Positions 31,074 to 42,667 of a DNA stretch of 64,000 nucleotides are shown piece after piece. Below the pieces are notes generated by a model. It saw only the letters and a program-made list of their open reading frames with translations. It ran no database searches and was not told the origin of the DNA. The DNA comes from Endothia cerciana (lineage: Eukaryota; Ascomycota; Sordariomycetes; Diaporthales; Cryphonectriaceae): contig JALRMH010000047.1 of assembly GCA_026119935.1 (NCBI GenBank), forward strand, positions 229,290 through 293,289. Reading direction: 5' to 3'. The translations under genes were made by a program, and so were the position numbers. Positions within the stretch are counted from its first letter, which is position 1. Each line of letters starts with the position of its first letter.

Positions 31074-33335
31074 ATGGCTCCGAACACTTTGGATCTCGTG
31101 GCCACCTACAAGGAGCCTTTGGGGTCCGGCCTGCCCATTTCCGAGACGGAGTACCTAAGACGAGTTCGTTGGTACACATACGCGAATCTCCATCCAAAGG
31201 GAAGTCGTATCGATTGGATTTTACGAATTGAAGATGGTCTCGAGCCTTCTAGGGTCCATCATCTACTCTGGGTTGGCAGGAAGTGGGCTGAGCTCTTCAA
31301 ATTGTTTGACTCTGTTAGCAAGAGCTTCAGTCCCCGCGACGATGGCTTCAAGCCTCATGGTCTCATATGTATTCTCCAAAACGCAAGCCAGTGAGCAGAG
31401 ACGTGGCCGACCTCCTCGGATTTGCAACAGCTTACCTGCATCCAGCTGGTACAAAGCCAAGCCAAACATTTTGCGTGAGGCGCTCGTACAGCTCTGCAAT
31501 ACGACAAAATTCTACCAGCAAGCAAGGAGCCGTGGACAACTGGCTCTCCAGCATATAAAAAGAGATGGTACGTGGGCTTGATAATTTCGAATTTCTATGC
31601 TGACATATTTATAGATCGTGCTTGCCGCTACCTTGCTTCTGAACCGCGTACGGCGTCCAAGCCAGCCCTCAAGCCACACCGAGGACCCGCGGACTCCTGG
31701 GAAGCCACGTCCGAGGCGACAGCGTCCAGAGTCATCCCAGGATTGAGAAGCAGAGACAGCAGACTCCTAGTCGTTCTCCTCTGCTTCTTTGGTACATTCA
31801 ATATTTTCCCCTGCATGCTGTGTCTTGGGGCCACGCCGCGAAAACGATGGACCGAAGAAGGCGGGATCGGGGAGATGGGGGCACGTCAGGTCGGTCTTGC
31901 GGTAGACTTGGAGAACCTGCTGTCAGATCACTCAAGGGTATCTCATGCTTTTGGCGAACTGTGCAGAACGTCCGCAGTCGCAAAAGAACTCAATGGCGGC
32001 TATGCTTTGGATGCAGCGTTTCGAGCACGTATTCTTGGGGCACTGCCCTCCTATACGCATCCTACATGGAGACAGCAAGCACTGCTTCTAACATATCGTT
32101 CTGTTCTTTGGAAGCATCTTGAGCCTAGGTATGCAGTTCTCTTTTCGATTATCGCACATATACTTACTCCCTTTAGATCATCCATGGGTGGGCTCGGTTT
32201 AGATCACCTAGAGCACACTCTACAGGCCGTGCGATCCCGAGACGGCTTCATGAGTCTTTCCAACGCTATAAGGGTTGATCTGTCTCTAGCGCTCGTCGAG
32301 GCATCCCGTTTATCAGGAAAAAGATGGAAGCTGGATGCAGTCCTCTATGCAGACGAAGTCATGCTCGGCATGGAAGATTTGCATGTCAGCCTCTGCATTG
32401 CTCAGAGAAAGGCCCTGGTGCACCGGGTGGTCGGAAACCACGACGAGTCTGTCCGCGCAATCGATCAACCTATGATAGGACCAGATCTATATCGATTCGA
32501 GACAAAGTACATCATGCATGCCGCAGCTGGCCAAGTTGCTATCCAGCGCGCGTATAACCATTTTGTACAGGAAAGATTGGCTACAGCGATTTTAGCCCTG
32601 AACGCATGGAAGCCACTCCACTCTACGCCCGCGGAAGACGTCGTGGTCTTCCGCCAGAAGTTATTGCGTGGAAAGATCTGCAGGCTTCAAGGTCGATTCC
32701 AAGACGCTCTCTCCCACCTGTCGCCCGCGATATCCATGGCAAGGGGAAGCGGACGTCTTATTTACGATGAGGACTTGGACGACTTGCTGTGCGAAACTGC
32801 CGACACATTGCGAGAGCTCAATGAACCATTGCGGGCTGAGAAAATGCTTCTCACACATCTTGCACGAGAAAATCCGACTACATCTCCAGCTAAATTCTTG
32901 GTCAGGTTGTCACTGGCTGAGTCGCTTTTTGCCCAGGGGCGTTTTCAAGAATCTTACAATATATGTTCACAGATCATGTTGCACAAACCCCTCTCGAAGA
33001 TGGCGAATTTGCGCCTATATATCACTCTCGCGAAACTACGACATCAAGAATCCGATTGGGACACAGCTTTGGCTTATTGGGTGAAAGCGCTTGGTGCTAT
33101 AGATAATTTCCCCCCGACGAGCGGACTGGCGACACGGGTGATTCATCTTTCAACTTGTGATATTCTTCATCACCAAGATCTACATGAGACGGAAGCACAG
33201 TCGCTCGCGACCCTGGCTAATCTGGAGAGATTGTGCAAATCTTCGGAAGCGAAGTACTGGATCGCAGGGTTTCGGCAGTGGCTGAGCTTTTTGGAGGCTA
33301 GGACAACATGTCGGAATGGGCCGACTCAATCCTAA
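31074..33335 (+). CDS. Helical-repeat (TPR-like) protein, multi-exon
   Basis: Exon 1 opens with an ATG at 31074 (MAPNTLDLVATYKEPLGSG). A middle exon (about 31437-31567, AKPNILREALVQLCNTTKFY) joins in phase across the intron 31568-31614 to a long last exon beginning DRACRYLASEP. The C-terminal 400 residues are paired amphipathic helices with TPR-like spacing (KICRLQGRFQDALSHLSPAI, SLAESLFAQGRFQESYNICS, WDTALAYWVKALG). No catalytic domain is seen. The first intron is not resolved, and further small introns are possible. I take it as a host gene flanking the element. Confidence 0.6.
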
Positions 33336-33365
33336 TTGAACTATTTCTAAGGCTTTGCATCCGAA

Positions 33366-34227
33366 TCAATTTGTTTCCTTAAACACTCTGGCCGCCCGCC
33401 GGAGATAATGCAGATCCGGTGGTCTCTGCAAACCCAGCGCCGCCAAGAGGACGTCTCTATCAGTGTCCAGTTCCTCCTCCCAGTAGATGTTAATAATTGG
33501 TCTGGCATGAAATGCACTGCTCAAGGCCCATGGTAGATGTATATGGAAGAAGCGGTCCCTCTCTTTGCCCTTGAGCTTGACTATGGCAAACAAACTTAGT
33601 GCTGTCATAGGAAGGCCGATATTGACTGCTTCAGACGCTTTCAAAGCAAGCTCTCCCTCAACAAAAGAAGGCGGAAGCCCCAGGACCGCATGATAGAGAT
33701 CATGACATTCTCGGTACCTCTGCATGACAAAGGCGCATTCCTCATCATCAATGTACCTGACCCGAGCCCGTCCGTCGGGAGACAGATCATAGCGGTCGCG
33801 AAAATTTGCATAAAGCCTCCCGACCGTATTCTCGGGCTGGGCTCGTAGTTTATCGAGCGGGAAAGTTTGAGATGTGATTCGGGGTCGGTCTCGGAGTATA
33901 CGGCGGCCTGTCTCATCAGCCAACATTGTATCTCTAAGGCGTGCGATGAACGGGCCCGCGGTCACCTCGCCAAGCGCACCTATCAAGTCTTCTATAAGTC
34001 AGCTTTGGGATGCATAGGCTCAATGGAATTTACGTGCCAGCTCGACGTGGATTCAGGAAGGCGCCGATGGCCGAGCCAACCCCTAATGCAACCTGTTCCA
34101 TAGGTGTCAAAGGAACATGGCCGTCGTACTTGGGCCGGGGACGGCGAAGGACTGAGAAGGATCTGGGTCCGAAGAGTGAGGGCAGCCGGAAGCATGGCAT
34201 GGCGAGTCGCAGCCATCGGGCAGGCAT
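33366..34227 (-). CDS. COQ4: COQ4, ubiquinone biosynthesis protein
   Basis: Exon 1 (34227-34038) encodes a basic mitochondrial presequence and PLTPMEQVALGVGSAIGAFL NPRRA. Exon 2 (33991-33366) continues DLIGALGEVTAG and GRRILRDRPRITSQTFPLDK, and carries HDLYHAVLG with the HDxxH...E zinc motif. The joined product is 271 residues, normal for COQ4. The protein is a scaffold of the coenzyme Q synthome on the inner mitochondrial membrane. The exons join in frame only with a GC donor at 34037-34036 (GCACGT) and AG acceptor, a 46-bp GC-AG intron. It is a conserved host gene and helps mark DNA outside the Starship. Confidence 0.9.
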
Positions 34228-35152
34228 TGAGGGAACAGATTATATCGGATAGTAAGTTCAAAGAGCTGATGTGATACTTGGGGAGACCGGAGATGAGCGC
34301 TGAACGATATCAAAGCTCATCCGACCCCACCCTTGTACGCTAGTCTACTTCCGTCCAACCCAGCCAAATTTTTATCACATAAAGTGTCTGTCAAGGTTGG
34401 GCCTCCGGAAACACTCTAGCGAAGCTTGAAGTTCCTAGTACACATACAGTATGTACAGCTGGCGGCGCAGCCTCCAACAAAATGCAACTGATAGCTGAAA
34501 AATAAAATACCGAAACATAAGAATATATGTATGAAAAGTCTGCCAAAATTTGATCTTCTAATACACGATATATTACTCTCACTACCAAAAGCAATCCTTT
34601 ACTCTGTGGACATTCTGAGTTTATTATAGAATTTACGTCTGCTCAGGCTAGCTAGCTCCGTAAGAAAGCCTTGGGTGTTGATCAGCTTAAGCGAATCCAA
34701 GTACAAGTTGTAGCACCAGGCATAGAGCCATCTGAATACAAATCAGCTGTATAGCTCGCTAGCGGCATTGAAGAGCACTATCAGGTTTTGCTCGAGTCAG
34801 ATTCTGTTCAACCACTAATTAGTCTAGCCGGTATCACTGTCTCTCCCCTCCCCTCCTCCCTAAAGAAATATATTGCAACCCAAGTCCAAGCAGCCATGAA
34901 TAAGATACTGGTCATATTACCGTTGCAACCGTGTTGGAAAGTAGGCTGTGTACTTGCCTCATTGCCCCCAAAGAACAAGGACGTGCTGCTTTCGGTGCTT
35001 GTAGTAGCCGCTCAAGAACTGCTCTGACGGCCTATTGCCGTCGACATTTTGGCAGAGTCAAACTGCCGCTTTGTCTGATCAAATATAGTTTACAAAGGGC
35101 TGTTGATTGTTAGTAGATCACGCTCGGCGCGAAGTATGTGATCTAATTCTGT
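34228..35152. other. Intergenic, possible decayed coding relic
   Basis: An open stretch at 34788-35027 without a convincing start reads SLAGITVSPLPSSLKKYIAT. No family is recognised. The rest is AT-rich. Confidence 0.4.
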
Positions 35153-35625
35153 TGTAATGAGCACTGCAGTAATCCGAAGATTCCTTGGGTACACAAAGGG
35201 TTTATGCTAACAAAAGCGGTGTCGAAGTAATCAATCCTTGAATACGGAAATACACTGGGTAGCTGGTGCAAGTGTTCACTGCCTTTGGGGCTATCAGAGT
35301 GTAGGGTAATCTGATACTTAGATTGACGACTGAAGAGCTATGTACAAGATCTATCCAGATGGTAGGAAGCGTGCCCTTATATATCCAGCTCTTCAGTCCC
35401 TGGCTCAGCCTGGCTCAGTGAGGCTCACTGCTGCTCAGTGCTGCTCACTGAGCCTCAGTGAGCACCGGTGGGCTTGTCCTGATTGGCTGGCTTGCAACCC
35501 TAACCCTTGGTTACGTGAGCATGGTGACATTCCTTGTGGTCTTAAGGGAGCTGAGTCTCTTTAGCTTCCGGCCAGTTGTTCCGATCCACCTTCTTTGTGA
35601 CTTCCGTGCTTAAGGGGTCATAACA
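35153..35625 (+). mobile_element. Solo LTR, family 1, with perfect target duplication
   Basis: TGTAATGAGCACTGCAG at the start and GGGGTCATAACA at the end are flanked by TCTGT on both sides (35148-35152 and 35626-35630). The 473-bp copy contains a small tract of CTCAGTG and GCTCACTG repeats at about 35400-35465 that is absent from the copy at 13166. Confidence 0.9.
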
Positions 35626-36370
35626 TCTGTGCTGCACTCATGCGGGATAGTATATGCACTTCTGGTGATATTTTAGGCGAATATAACCCTAATTTCCCAT
35701 CACAAAGCGTTGAACCCAAATTTCCAATGCCTCATATCTTCTACAAAATACCTCTAGACAACAACACCAAATTTGGAAAAGGGTGTGCGGACAAAGCTGG
35801 GCACACGTTTCTGTTGCGCGCATTCGCAAGGACCGGGTAGCTAGTTCTCTTTCTATTAAATAGTAGCATTAATAGAAATAGAGCACGAATCTTGTGGGTG
35901 GTAGTAATAAAGGGGGATTAGGGGGAGGGCAGGGGGAACTAGAAGGATTAGAACTGGGTGGCAGAAATAATTCAAGTGACCATCAGCTGAGGGAGTGTTG
36001 TTTTCGCATGTCGAATTCATCTGGATCTCATATTAGAGATTGAGAGCATCTACAGTACAATTCCTTCCCATGGTCTGCTCAATATATGAGCGCTTTGGTC
36101 AAGCTTCGAGGTGGAGTTTCGGTTCTCTAGAGAACTGAAATGCTCCACATTAGCTAACACCGCTTTCACTTTGGATGCCTAGCCTCAATGATATATAATA
36201 TACTTGATACTATGGTATCTCTGTTTCGCGGTTCATCTTTCACGACTATTCAAGTATGCTACTTAGGTAAGTGTTTTAACTGAAATATTTAACAGGTTCT
36301 GCTTGGTAGTACTACTCCTTGATACTACTCTCAGGCTGTTATACTGTAAAATTTCGCAGTTATCTGCCTA
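35626..36370. other. Intergenic with long palindrome at 36111-36148
   Basis: The 38-bp segment runs from GTGGAG to CTCCAC around a GGTTCTCTAGAGAAC core, almost fully self-complementary. A related half-decayed version lies at 11455-11485. No gene is seen. Confidence 0.5.
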
Positions 36371-36570
36371 TCAATCGGATTCGAAGTCAGAGTTCAAGTC
36401 AGAGTTGAAGCCGCTAACACGGACTGGCCACCTTCTATGTTCATTGAAGTCCTTGGGGGAATCTGCTTGGGAAGTAGGATAATCGTTGATAAATTTCATG
36501 GCGAGATCATTGAGGTCGGCGTTATTCCGGCCAGAGTCTTGTTTGAGAAGGCATTCCCCAGAGTGAATGA
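36371..36570 (-). pseudogene. Fragment resembling the C-terminus of the 508-residue protein
   Basis: The minus strand reads NADLNDLAMKFINDYPTSQA and ends with RVSGFNSDLNSDFESD and a TGA. This Ser/Asp tail and the sequence just after the stop (GATAGGCAGA) closely match the end of the gene at 9463-10989. Upstream sequence does not continue as a matching frame, so I take it as a remnant of a paralogue. Confidence 0.45.
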
Positions 36571-37615
36571 GACCCTATAGCTGCTGTGACAGTCCATCCC
36601 GCTCTCAATTTCATTGCAATATACCCTTCATGGCCTAATGCGCTATGACCTGCACCTGCTACATCAGAGCAACTGATTCAAATATAACACACACTTCTGT
36701 ACCATGGTACTTAGCAATGAAATCGCCCTGAGATTTGCTCCTCTAGCTTGCAGGGGCAAGGCTTGAGGGATGCAGACCCTGGTAAGTACCATATTAGCTT
36801 TTCAGGGGCAAAAGGACTTACATTGATCTATGTAGGAGCAGGGTGGAGGCTTGGCATAGGACTATCACGAATCAATGAATCTTGGGGAGAACCAACATAA
36901 GTAAAGGTTGACAGTATCGAAAAAATACATACTTAAGTACTCTGCATAGCGCTCCCACCAATATGTAGTGCCAGTAAAATCTCAGCCACAGATGTTGATC
37001 TTCCTCGAGTTGCAAAGGAGGCATAATGGACCAAGGCTCCTAGCCTGATGACTCTGGTGGAAAAGGACATCTTTGGTCAGTATCAAGCTTTCTGGGTGCA
37101 ATCCAAGGTCTTGATTACCTACGGAGAGTACAAGTGAAACATGGCTTAGCAGCATGTCAACCATTCATATTCTTCCAAATCTCATACATTGAGCAGACCA
37201 AATTTGGCAAGGATATCTCTTCAAGACGGTCTGAGCACCAAGGCTCATCGATCCTTTCTCTGTAGATCATGTAGATTATAAACAAGGATAGTAGCCCTCC
37301 TGGTCTTTATAGCTTCCTGCATGTGATATATCGAAAATTAGGCAAGTGAGGCAAGAATCCTTGCAACAGTGTTTGGAAGTCTACCTGCTGTGCATTTTCC
37401 AAACAATACTGCTTAATTGCATACTCATCAAAATCACTAAGCAGTCCGTGTATCCACTAGCGTTTTCTTTCTCCGCACTTTCAGTCTTTTCGTCATTACA
37501 TAGTTTTTGTTCTGCTCGCCAGCATTCATTTGAAAGAGGGCAACCGCTATTGAATTGATAAATTCTAATCCCTACTCATCGAAAGCTTCTTCCCATTGTC
37601 ATTGATCAGGACATT
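36571..37615. other. Intergenic, nothing recognised
   Basis: Short frames only, no clear repeat. Confidence 0.5.
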
Positions 37616-38681
37616 ATGGATCCCCGGAACAGCAGCCAGAGATACCCCTCACGAAAGCGTCAGCAGACCGGAAGGCATTCTCAAAAACCCCTTTCTGCTT
37701 CGGAAGCATGGGAACTGCTCGAGGATGTGCTTAGGCGACCTATTCAACTTTGGAAGAGACGTCATGTTATGGCCAGCACCCATCTAATGAGGGATAACTT
37801 GAGACTCGGGACCGAGCCATACAAATTTCAGCAACTCCTCCTTGATGTTCAGCGTTAATGCGGGCCACTCTCGGTTGTCCTCTGTATCATCGGTCTTGGC
37901 CAAGCTCGTATTGCAAGTATGAATCAGAAAAGTCGTTCAGACCTTCCCTCTATACTTACAGCAAAGACGAATCATCCTCTACTCGGAAAATTAAAGGGAA
38001 TTGGTTCCGCCGCCTTTGGCTGGTATGTATTATATTACTGCTTCAAATATGTGTTCAAGAGCACTGACTTCCTCAAGAAACTCCCAGTATCTCTTATGCG
38101 AAGCCTGAAATTGGAATATACTATAAATTCACGCTTGCGACAGTCGACCGGGCTATACAAACAACTTGTCTAACCTCTCATCTCCTCTAATACATAGATA
38201 AGAGCCCTGTCCGAATTTGGGAAACGAATGCAAATTCTAGGTTGGTGATCGGCACCGAAACTATCAGGATGAATGTGCCCAACACACAAGGTGAAGATTG
38301 CCGGATCATCTTGGATGTCGGTTTAGCTCAGAATATCATGTTGGAGTTGTTCCCTCAACCTCAGCGCATAATTCTCCCTTCATGTTGTAAGTGTATCTCC
38401 CCTCTTGACACATTCGTCGATCTAACAAAATAGGTCCGGATCATTATACCTGTACTGGCGTTTCTGTCGAGGCATTATCCGTTTGTTGCGGCTTGTACAT
38501 CGCGCAAGCTGTCGCGGAAAGTCAGCTTCGTAAGTGGGAGGTACAAAACGGACAAGAGGAGACGACCGAATGCGTAAGCCTGGAGTTGCGTGAGCCGTCT
38601 TCACGTTATGGCATACTTAAGCTGAGAATTGGGTGGGACAAGGGTTTCGAGATGGCGAATATGTTGTACGCTGAACCATGA
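37616..38681 (+). CDS. Hypothetical multi-exon gene
   Basis: The start MDPRNSSQRYPSRKRQQ has an ATG at 37616 and a helical ASEAWELLEDVLRRPIQLWK. The last two exons are well supported: the exon ending at 38386 (IRMNVPNTQGEDCRIILDVG) joins in phase across a 47-bp intron with a TCTAAC branch site to 38434-38681 (CPDHYTCTGVSVEALSVCCG to MANMLYAEP). The middle exons (37858-38200) are not resolved because two frames compete. It may be one gene or two. The family is not recognised. Confidence 0.4.
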
Positions 38682-40603
38682 CTCTAGCGCTATACATTCC
38701 AGGACCCAGGCCTAGTCGCACGAGAGGACTCAAGCTGGGGCAATGGACAAGGGTCCTCACGACCCAAGCGAGAGCCACAAAGGCACATGAATTAGGTGAC
38801 ATGTTTGTCTTATGAAAAGAGGTGATGATGTCTTGTATTTCTACCCGCATCACACAAGGGTGTATTTTGCGCAAACTCATAAGACTCTTGTTATATAGCT
38901 TTCGCTTGGCCCTGAAATACTACGACACCAATATCCTTCGGAAGGGTACCTTCTCCGCTCCCCTTTATTTGCTGTAAAAGTCGTCCTGCTCTCTGAAATG
39001 AAACATCTTTGCAATCACGAAAGTAGAGAATCCTTTCATGATCTACAGGACTGATCCATTGAACTGGTTGCTTTGGTCCGAAGAAAGCAGCGTTTTGACT
39101 AAGCGGTCGGCCAGCCTACACAAAATCATTAGTTCGGAGCAAAGTTTATAAGTAAATGGAAACGCATACCCAAATAAACGTGTTGCTTGACATAATTTGA
39201 GTACTTTGAAGAAGAGGTTTACATGTTGCAGGTTCATCAAATGTGGAAAGCGTGTTTAATGAAAAGTTGGGAAATTGTCGTCCCTCATAGTGGGCCTTAT
39301 CATGTGACCCCTCAAAGCTTACTAATTACTTAGTACCTCCTCAGGCCTTATCACAATGTGTTCGGCAATCAGTTAGCTGCGTTCAATATGCTGAAAGAGA
39401 AAGAAAGAACAATGACAATAGCGAAAAAAGCAAGAAGAAGACTCGAGACTATCTCAATAACCATAGCCTAATGCAAAACCAAATATTAATGGTTGACAGT
39501 TCATATTGAAGAATATACTGATAATTGGATATATTCAGGCCAGGAATTAGGATATTCCGGCCAAGCACAGTGCGACTGTTGTCAAATAGCTGACTAGCAC
39601 TGGCCCACCAGAGTACATACTATGGTACGCCTAATAGATGCATTATAAGTGGATACCATGCAAGGTCTCATCGCTGGAAGCCATCCATGGTAGCTACCAT
39701 GACTGGATGCCATGCATAGTACGTACTGCTGCTGGAAGCCATCCATAAGCAACCTCCTAAGTGGAAAGGCCCCAGAATCGCCTTAACCTCGTCGCAGTGC
39801 TCGTATTGCTGCCTGTCCAAAGCAGCGGACAAATATGCCATCCTACGAATTACGCCGAAGCCAACAACAGCAGTATAGAAGAAGACATGATACTAGCAGT
39901 CTATGTGTGCAGCGAGAAGTATAAGAAAGCTGACCACAATACTTGAAGGTGACTAGCCCCCTGCCAATTCATTTCAAGTTAAAGTCCAGCTCAGAGCAAA
40001 TAACTATCTCTCAAATGCCAGGCATATAAGCCAGCTCTCTTCTTCAACACAGCCAAGATAGTACGTCAGGTTGGGATACGGATTGTGCAAGGTCATAGGC
40101 ATTTTGTAGTAGTCAGTGTCATAAATTTCGGGTTGACGTCATAAATTTCGGGTTGACGCTAGTGGGCACTGTGCAATTGTAAGAAAGGGTCTTTCTCTTT
40201 CGATCTGCAGACAGACAGCAACAATAAGACATTTCCTTCTTTACTTTAGCCCTAGGCAGATTCAAATTAGGCTTTTTATTTGATCTTGTGCCTTTATATA
40301 TATATAGCTCGGTTGGTTCTCTGCTATAGTCCTTGGCAAGTTTCCAAAAAGCCTGCGTATGTTCTGCTCGAAGCTAGTTGACTTAGAGCTCCTGCGCCTG
40401 CACCTTCATCAATTTTTAATGAACTGCCGATATGAGCACTTTGAAAAACAGATCCAGGAAACAAAAAAACAAAAAAAAACAAAAAAAAAACCCCATCTTC
40501 CCTGACAGCCTAAATACGGCATTGTCGATCATTCTCTTTCACACCTCCTTCAGAATTTCGCAAATTCGCTAAGGTTCCTGCTGAAACAAGGCACATTCTT
40601 ACT
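38682..40603. other. Intergenic with short repeats
   Basis: It holds a 20-bp perfect tandem duplicate at 40118-40157, an imperfect repeat of GGAAGCCATCCAT at about 39674-39745 and an A-rich tract at 40464-40492. No gene. Confidence 0.5.
40118..40157 (+). repeat. Perfect 20-bp tandem duplication
   Basis: GTCATAAATTTCGGGTTGAC occurs twice in a row. Confidence 0.9.
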
Positions 40604-41194
40604 ATGCTCAACATGGGTGACTGTTGCAAGCGAGCTGGTCTTGAAACTAGGAGACTGCGAAGCACGCCTATCCTCGCCTCAGCGATGGCACCTGTCAGAT
40701 TGACGGTGCAGCTGTGCTGCGTTTTCAGGTTGGCCACTCACCGGCCTGTGTCATACCTCAAGGGTGCACTGCCTCTCATGATACAGGCCAAGAAGAATAG
40801 AGTCATATTGTTCAAAGTGAAAGAGCACACTAGACGGGCGCAATCCTCCTCTCGGCCTTGTGAGTCATACCTCCTTTCGCCTATATATATACCAATGAAT
40901 GATGCAGTTCGAAGAGTCTTTCCGATCTGCTCCCAAGCTAGGTACATAGAGCTTTCAACTATCCTCCAGCGCTTGCAAAGCCTTATGCAATACGTCAATG
41001 CTTCCAACAATTTTCTCTCTGCGTCCAAGACATGTCTTGATAAGCTCAAGATATGTCCTCAGCTTGTACTGGATAGCCTCACGCTCGCTTCGGGCGACCA
41101 GAGACCCAATCGGAGAAATATTCATTCTGGTCAGTGTTCGGAGAAGATTGTCAGAACACATTCTCTCGTTCTCCAGCATCCCAGCCTGCTGTGA
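40604..41194. other. Coding-like relic, strand uncertain
   Basis: The plus strand has a 196-codon frame from an ATG. The minus strand, however, reads more like protein (RTLTRMNISPIGSLVARSER, then EREAIQYKLRTYLELIKTC) and then shifts frame to LLEALTYCIRLCKRWRIVES. I favour a decayed minus-strand gene, but the family is not recognised. Confidence 0.25.
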
Positions 41195-41209
41195 AGCAGA
41201 GTTGGATCA

Positions 41210-42156
41210 GCGCTAGCGGCGCACAGGCTATGCCCCTTCAAATAGCTAGCGACTATGAAATATATTTAAGCTATCTCTATTATTATAAATTCAAACAAAT
41301 TAAATTAAGATAATAAAAAATAACTTAAATATATATTAAATTATACTTATTAATACTCGCGTTACCTGTCTTATACTATTACTATAAGTAATGAATTAAG
41401 CTTATAAATAATTACTTCTTCTTATTTTTCTTTACTTATTTTTAAAGTCCTACCTGCTTGAAACTATATAGCTATATATCCCTATTTATAAAATCAAAGC
41501 ATACTCAAGCACTTCGTTCTAGCGCTGTTTTTTAGCTGATTTCTGTTGTCTCCTCTACTATAGCAGATCCGCTCTACACCTGCAGAAGCACTCGTTAATA
41601 TTATAAATATCAGCGCATCCAACATACCTATAGTCCTCAATATACCTATAATAGCTAATAGCGGTATCGGTCCCTTTGCTAGGGTCCGACCTCAGCAGCC
41701 TAGCGAGGCTAACGAAAACCTGTTGAATACTTATATTTATGACTACTTCCTGAAACATATCTTCCCTGTCGACTTCCTGTCGCATAAGATATTGCTTGCT
41801 GAACAGGCTGAGAACCAAGGCAATAGCGGTGATACAAGAAAAAAACAGATAGATGGATCGAAGGCCGAAAATGTATGCGTCTAAGAACATTGATCTGTCT
41901 GCTGGTCAGCTGACGTCAAATTTCTTAGCCTGGAACACCCCCAAAAGAATTTCTTGATAAGTAATCGAAGGTTCCTCGTGTCAGAATACCTATCACATAA
42001 GCCTAGCAGAGTCACAATGATATAGCGAGAACAGGCTGTTTGATTGATGGCTGCTAGGTATCTGTTAGTACAGAGACTGATTCTTGCAGTGTGGAAAGAA
42101 TCAGTGTGCCGAGTCGCTGGCTATTTGAAGGGGAATGGCCCGTGCGCCGCTAGCGC
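41210..42156. mobile_element. Terminal-inverted-repeat element, about 0.95 kb
   Basis: The 44 bases at 41210-41253 (GCGCTAGCGGCGCACAGGCT onward) match the reverse complement of 42113-42156 with four differences. The inside is very AT-rich, as after RIP, with no intact transposase. The family is unknown; a MITE or deleted DNA transposon is likely. Confidence 0.75.
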
Positions 42157-42338
42157 CGTTGTCCGCTAGCGCCGTGGGCCACTAGCGCCGTTGTCCGCTA
42201 GCGCCGTGGGCCACTAGCGCCGTTGTCCGCTAGCGCCGTGGGCCACTAGCGCCGTTGTCCGCTAGCGCCGTTGTCCGCTAGCGCCGTGGGCCACTAGCGC
42301 CGTTGTCCGCTAGCGCCGTGGGCCACTAGCGCCGTTGT
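42147..42338 (+). repeat. 16-bp satellite grown from the inverted-repeat tip
   Basis: Twelve 16-bp units (CCGCTAGCGCCGTTGT, CCGCTAGCGCCGTGGG, CCACTAGCGCCGTTGT) run on directly from the right inverted repeat and share its CGCTAGCG tip. Two of the variants alternate, giving a 32-bp higher-order period. Confidence 0.9.
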
Positions 42339-42667
42339 CGTGACACCTCGGCTCTAGAGAGCCCTACTGGGTGCAAGATTGACATCATAGACCGGAAAAA
42401 TGTCCTCCCAGCCCACCTGTAGAATAGCTCCACCCGCCCTTATAGTACCGCCGGCTTCCCGCCCACTATTCTCCATTCTAAGGCTCTAAATTAAAAAAAC
42501 AATTTCAAAACCCGAGGTCAAGACTACTTTGTTACAGCCGCTTCTCTGCTCTGCAGTCATCGCTTCTCTGCAGTATTTTCCTTGTTGCTACACTCCTGAA
42601 TATTATCTGGGGAAGGATTCTGCAAGACCCAGGACATAAGGGTTCAGCTCGCCTCCCAGTAGCAATT

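Noticed and set aside
39761..39946. 61-codon frame with a signal-like start
   Set aside because: It has no ATG, no relatives I recognise, and lies in repeat-bearing intergenic DNA.
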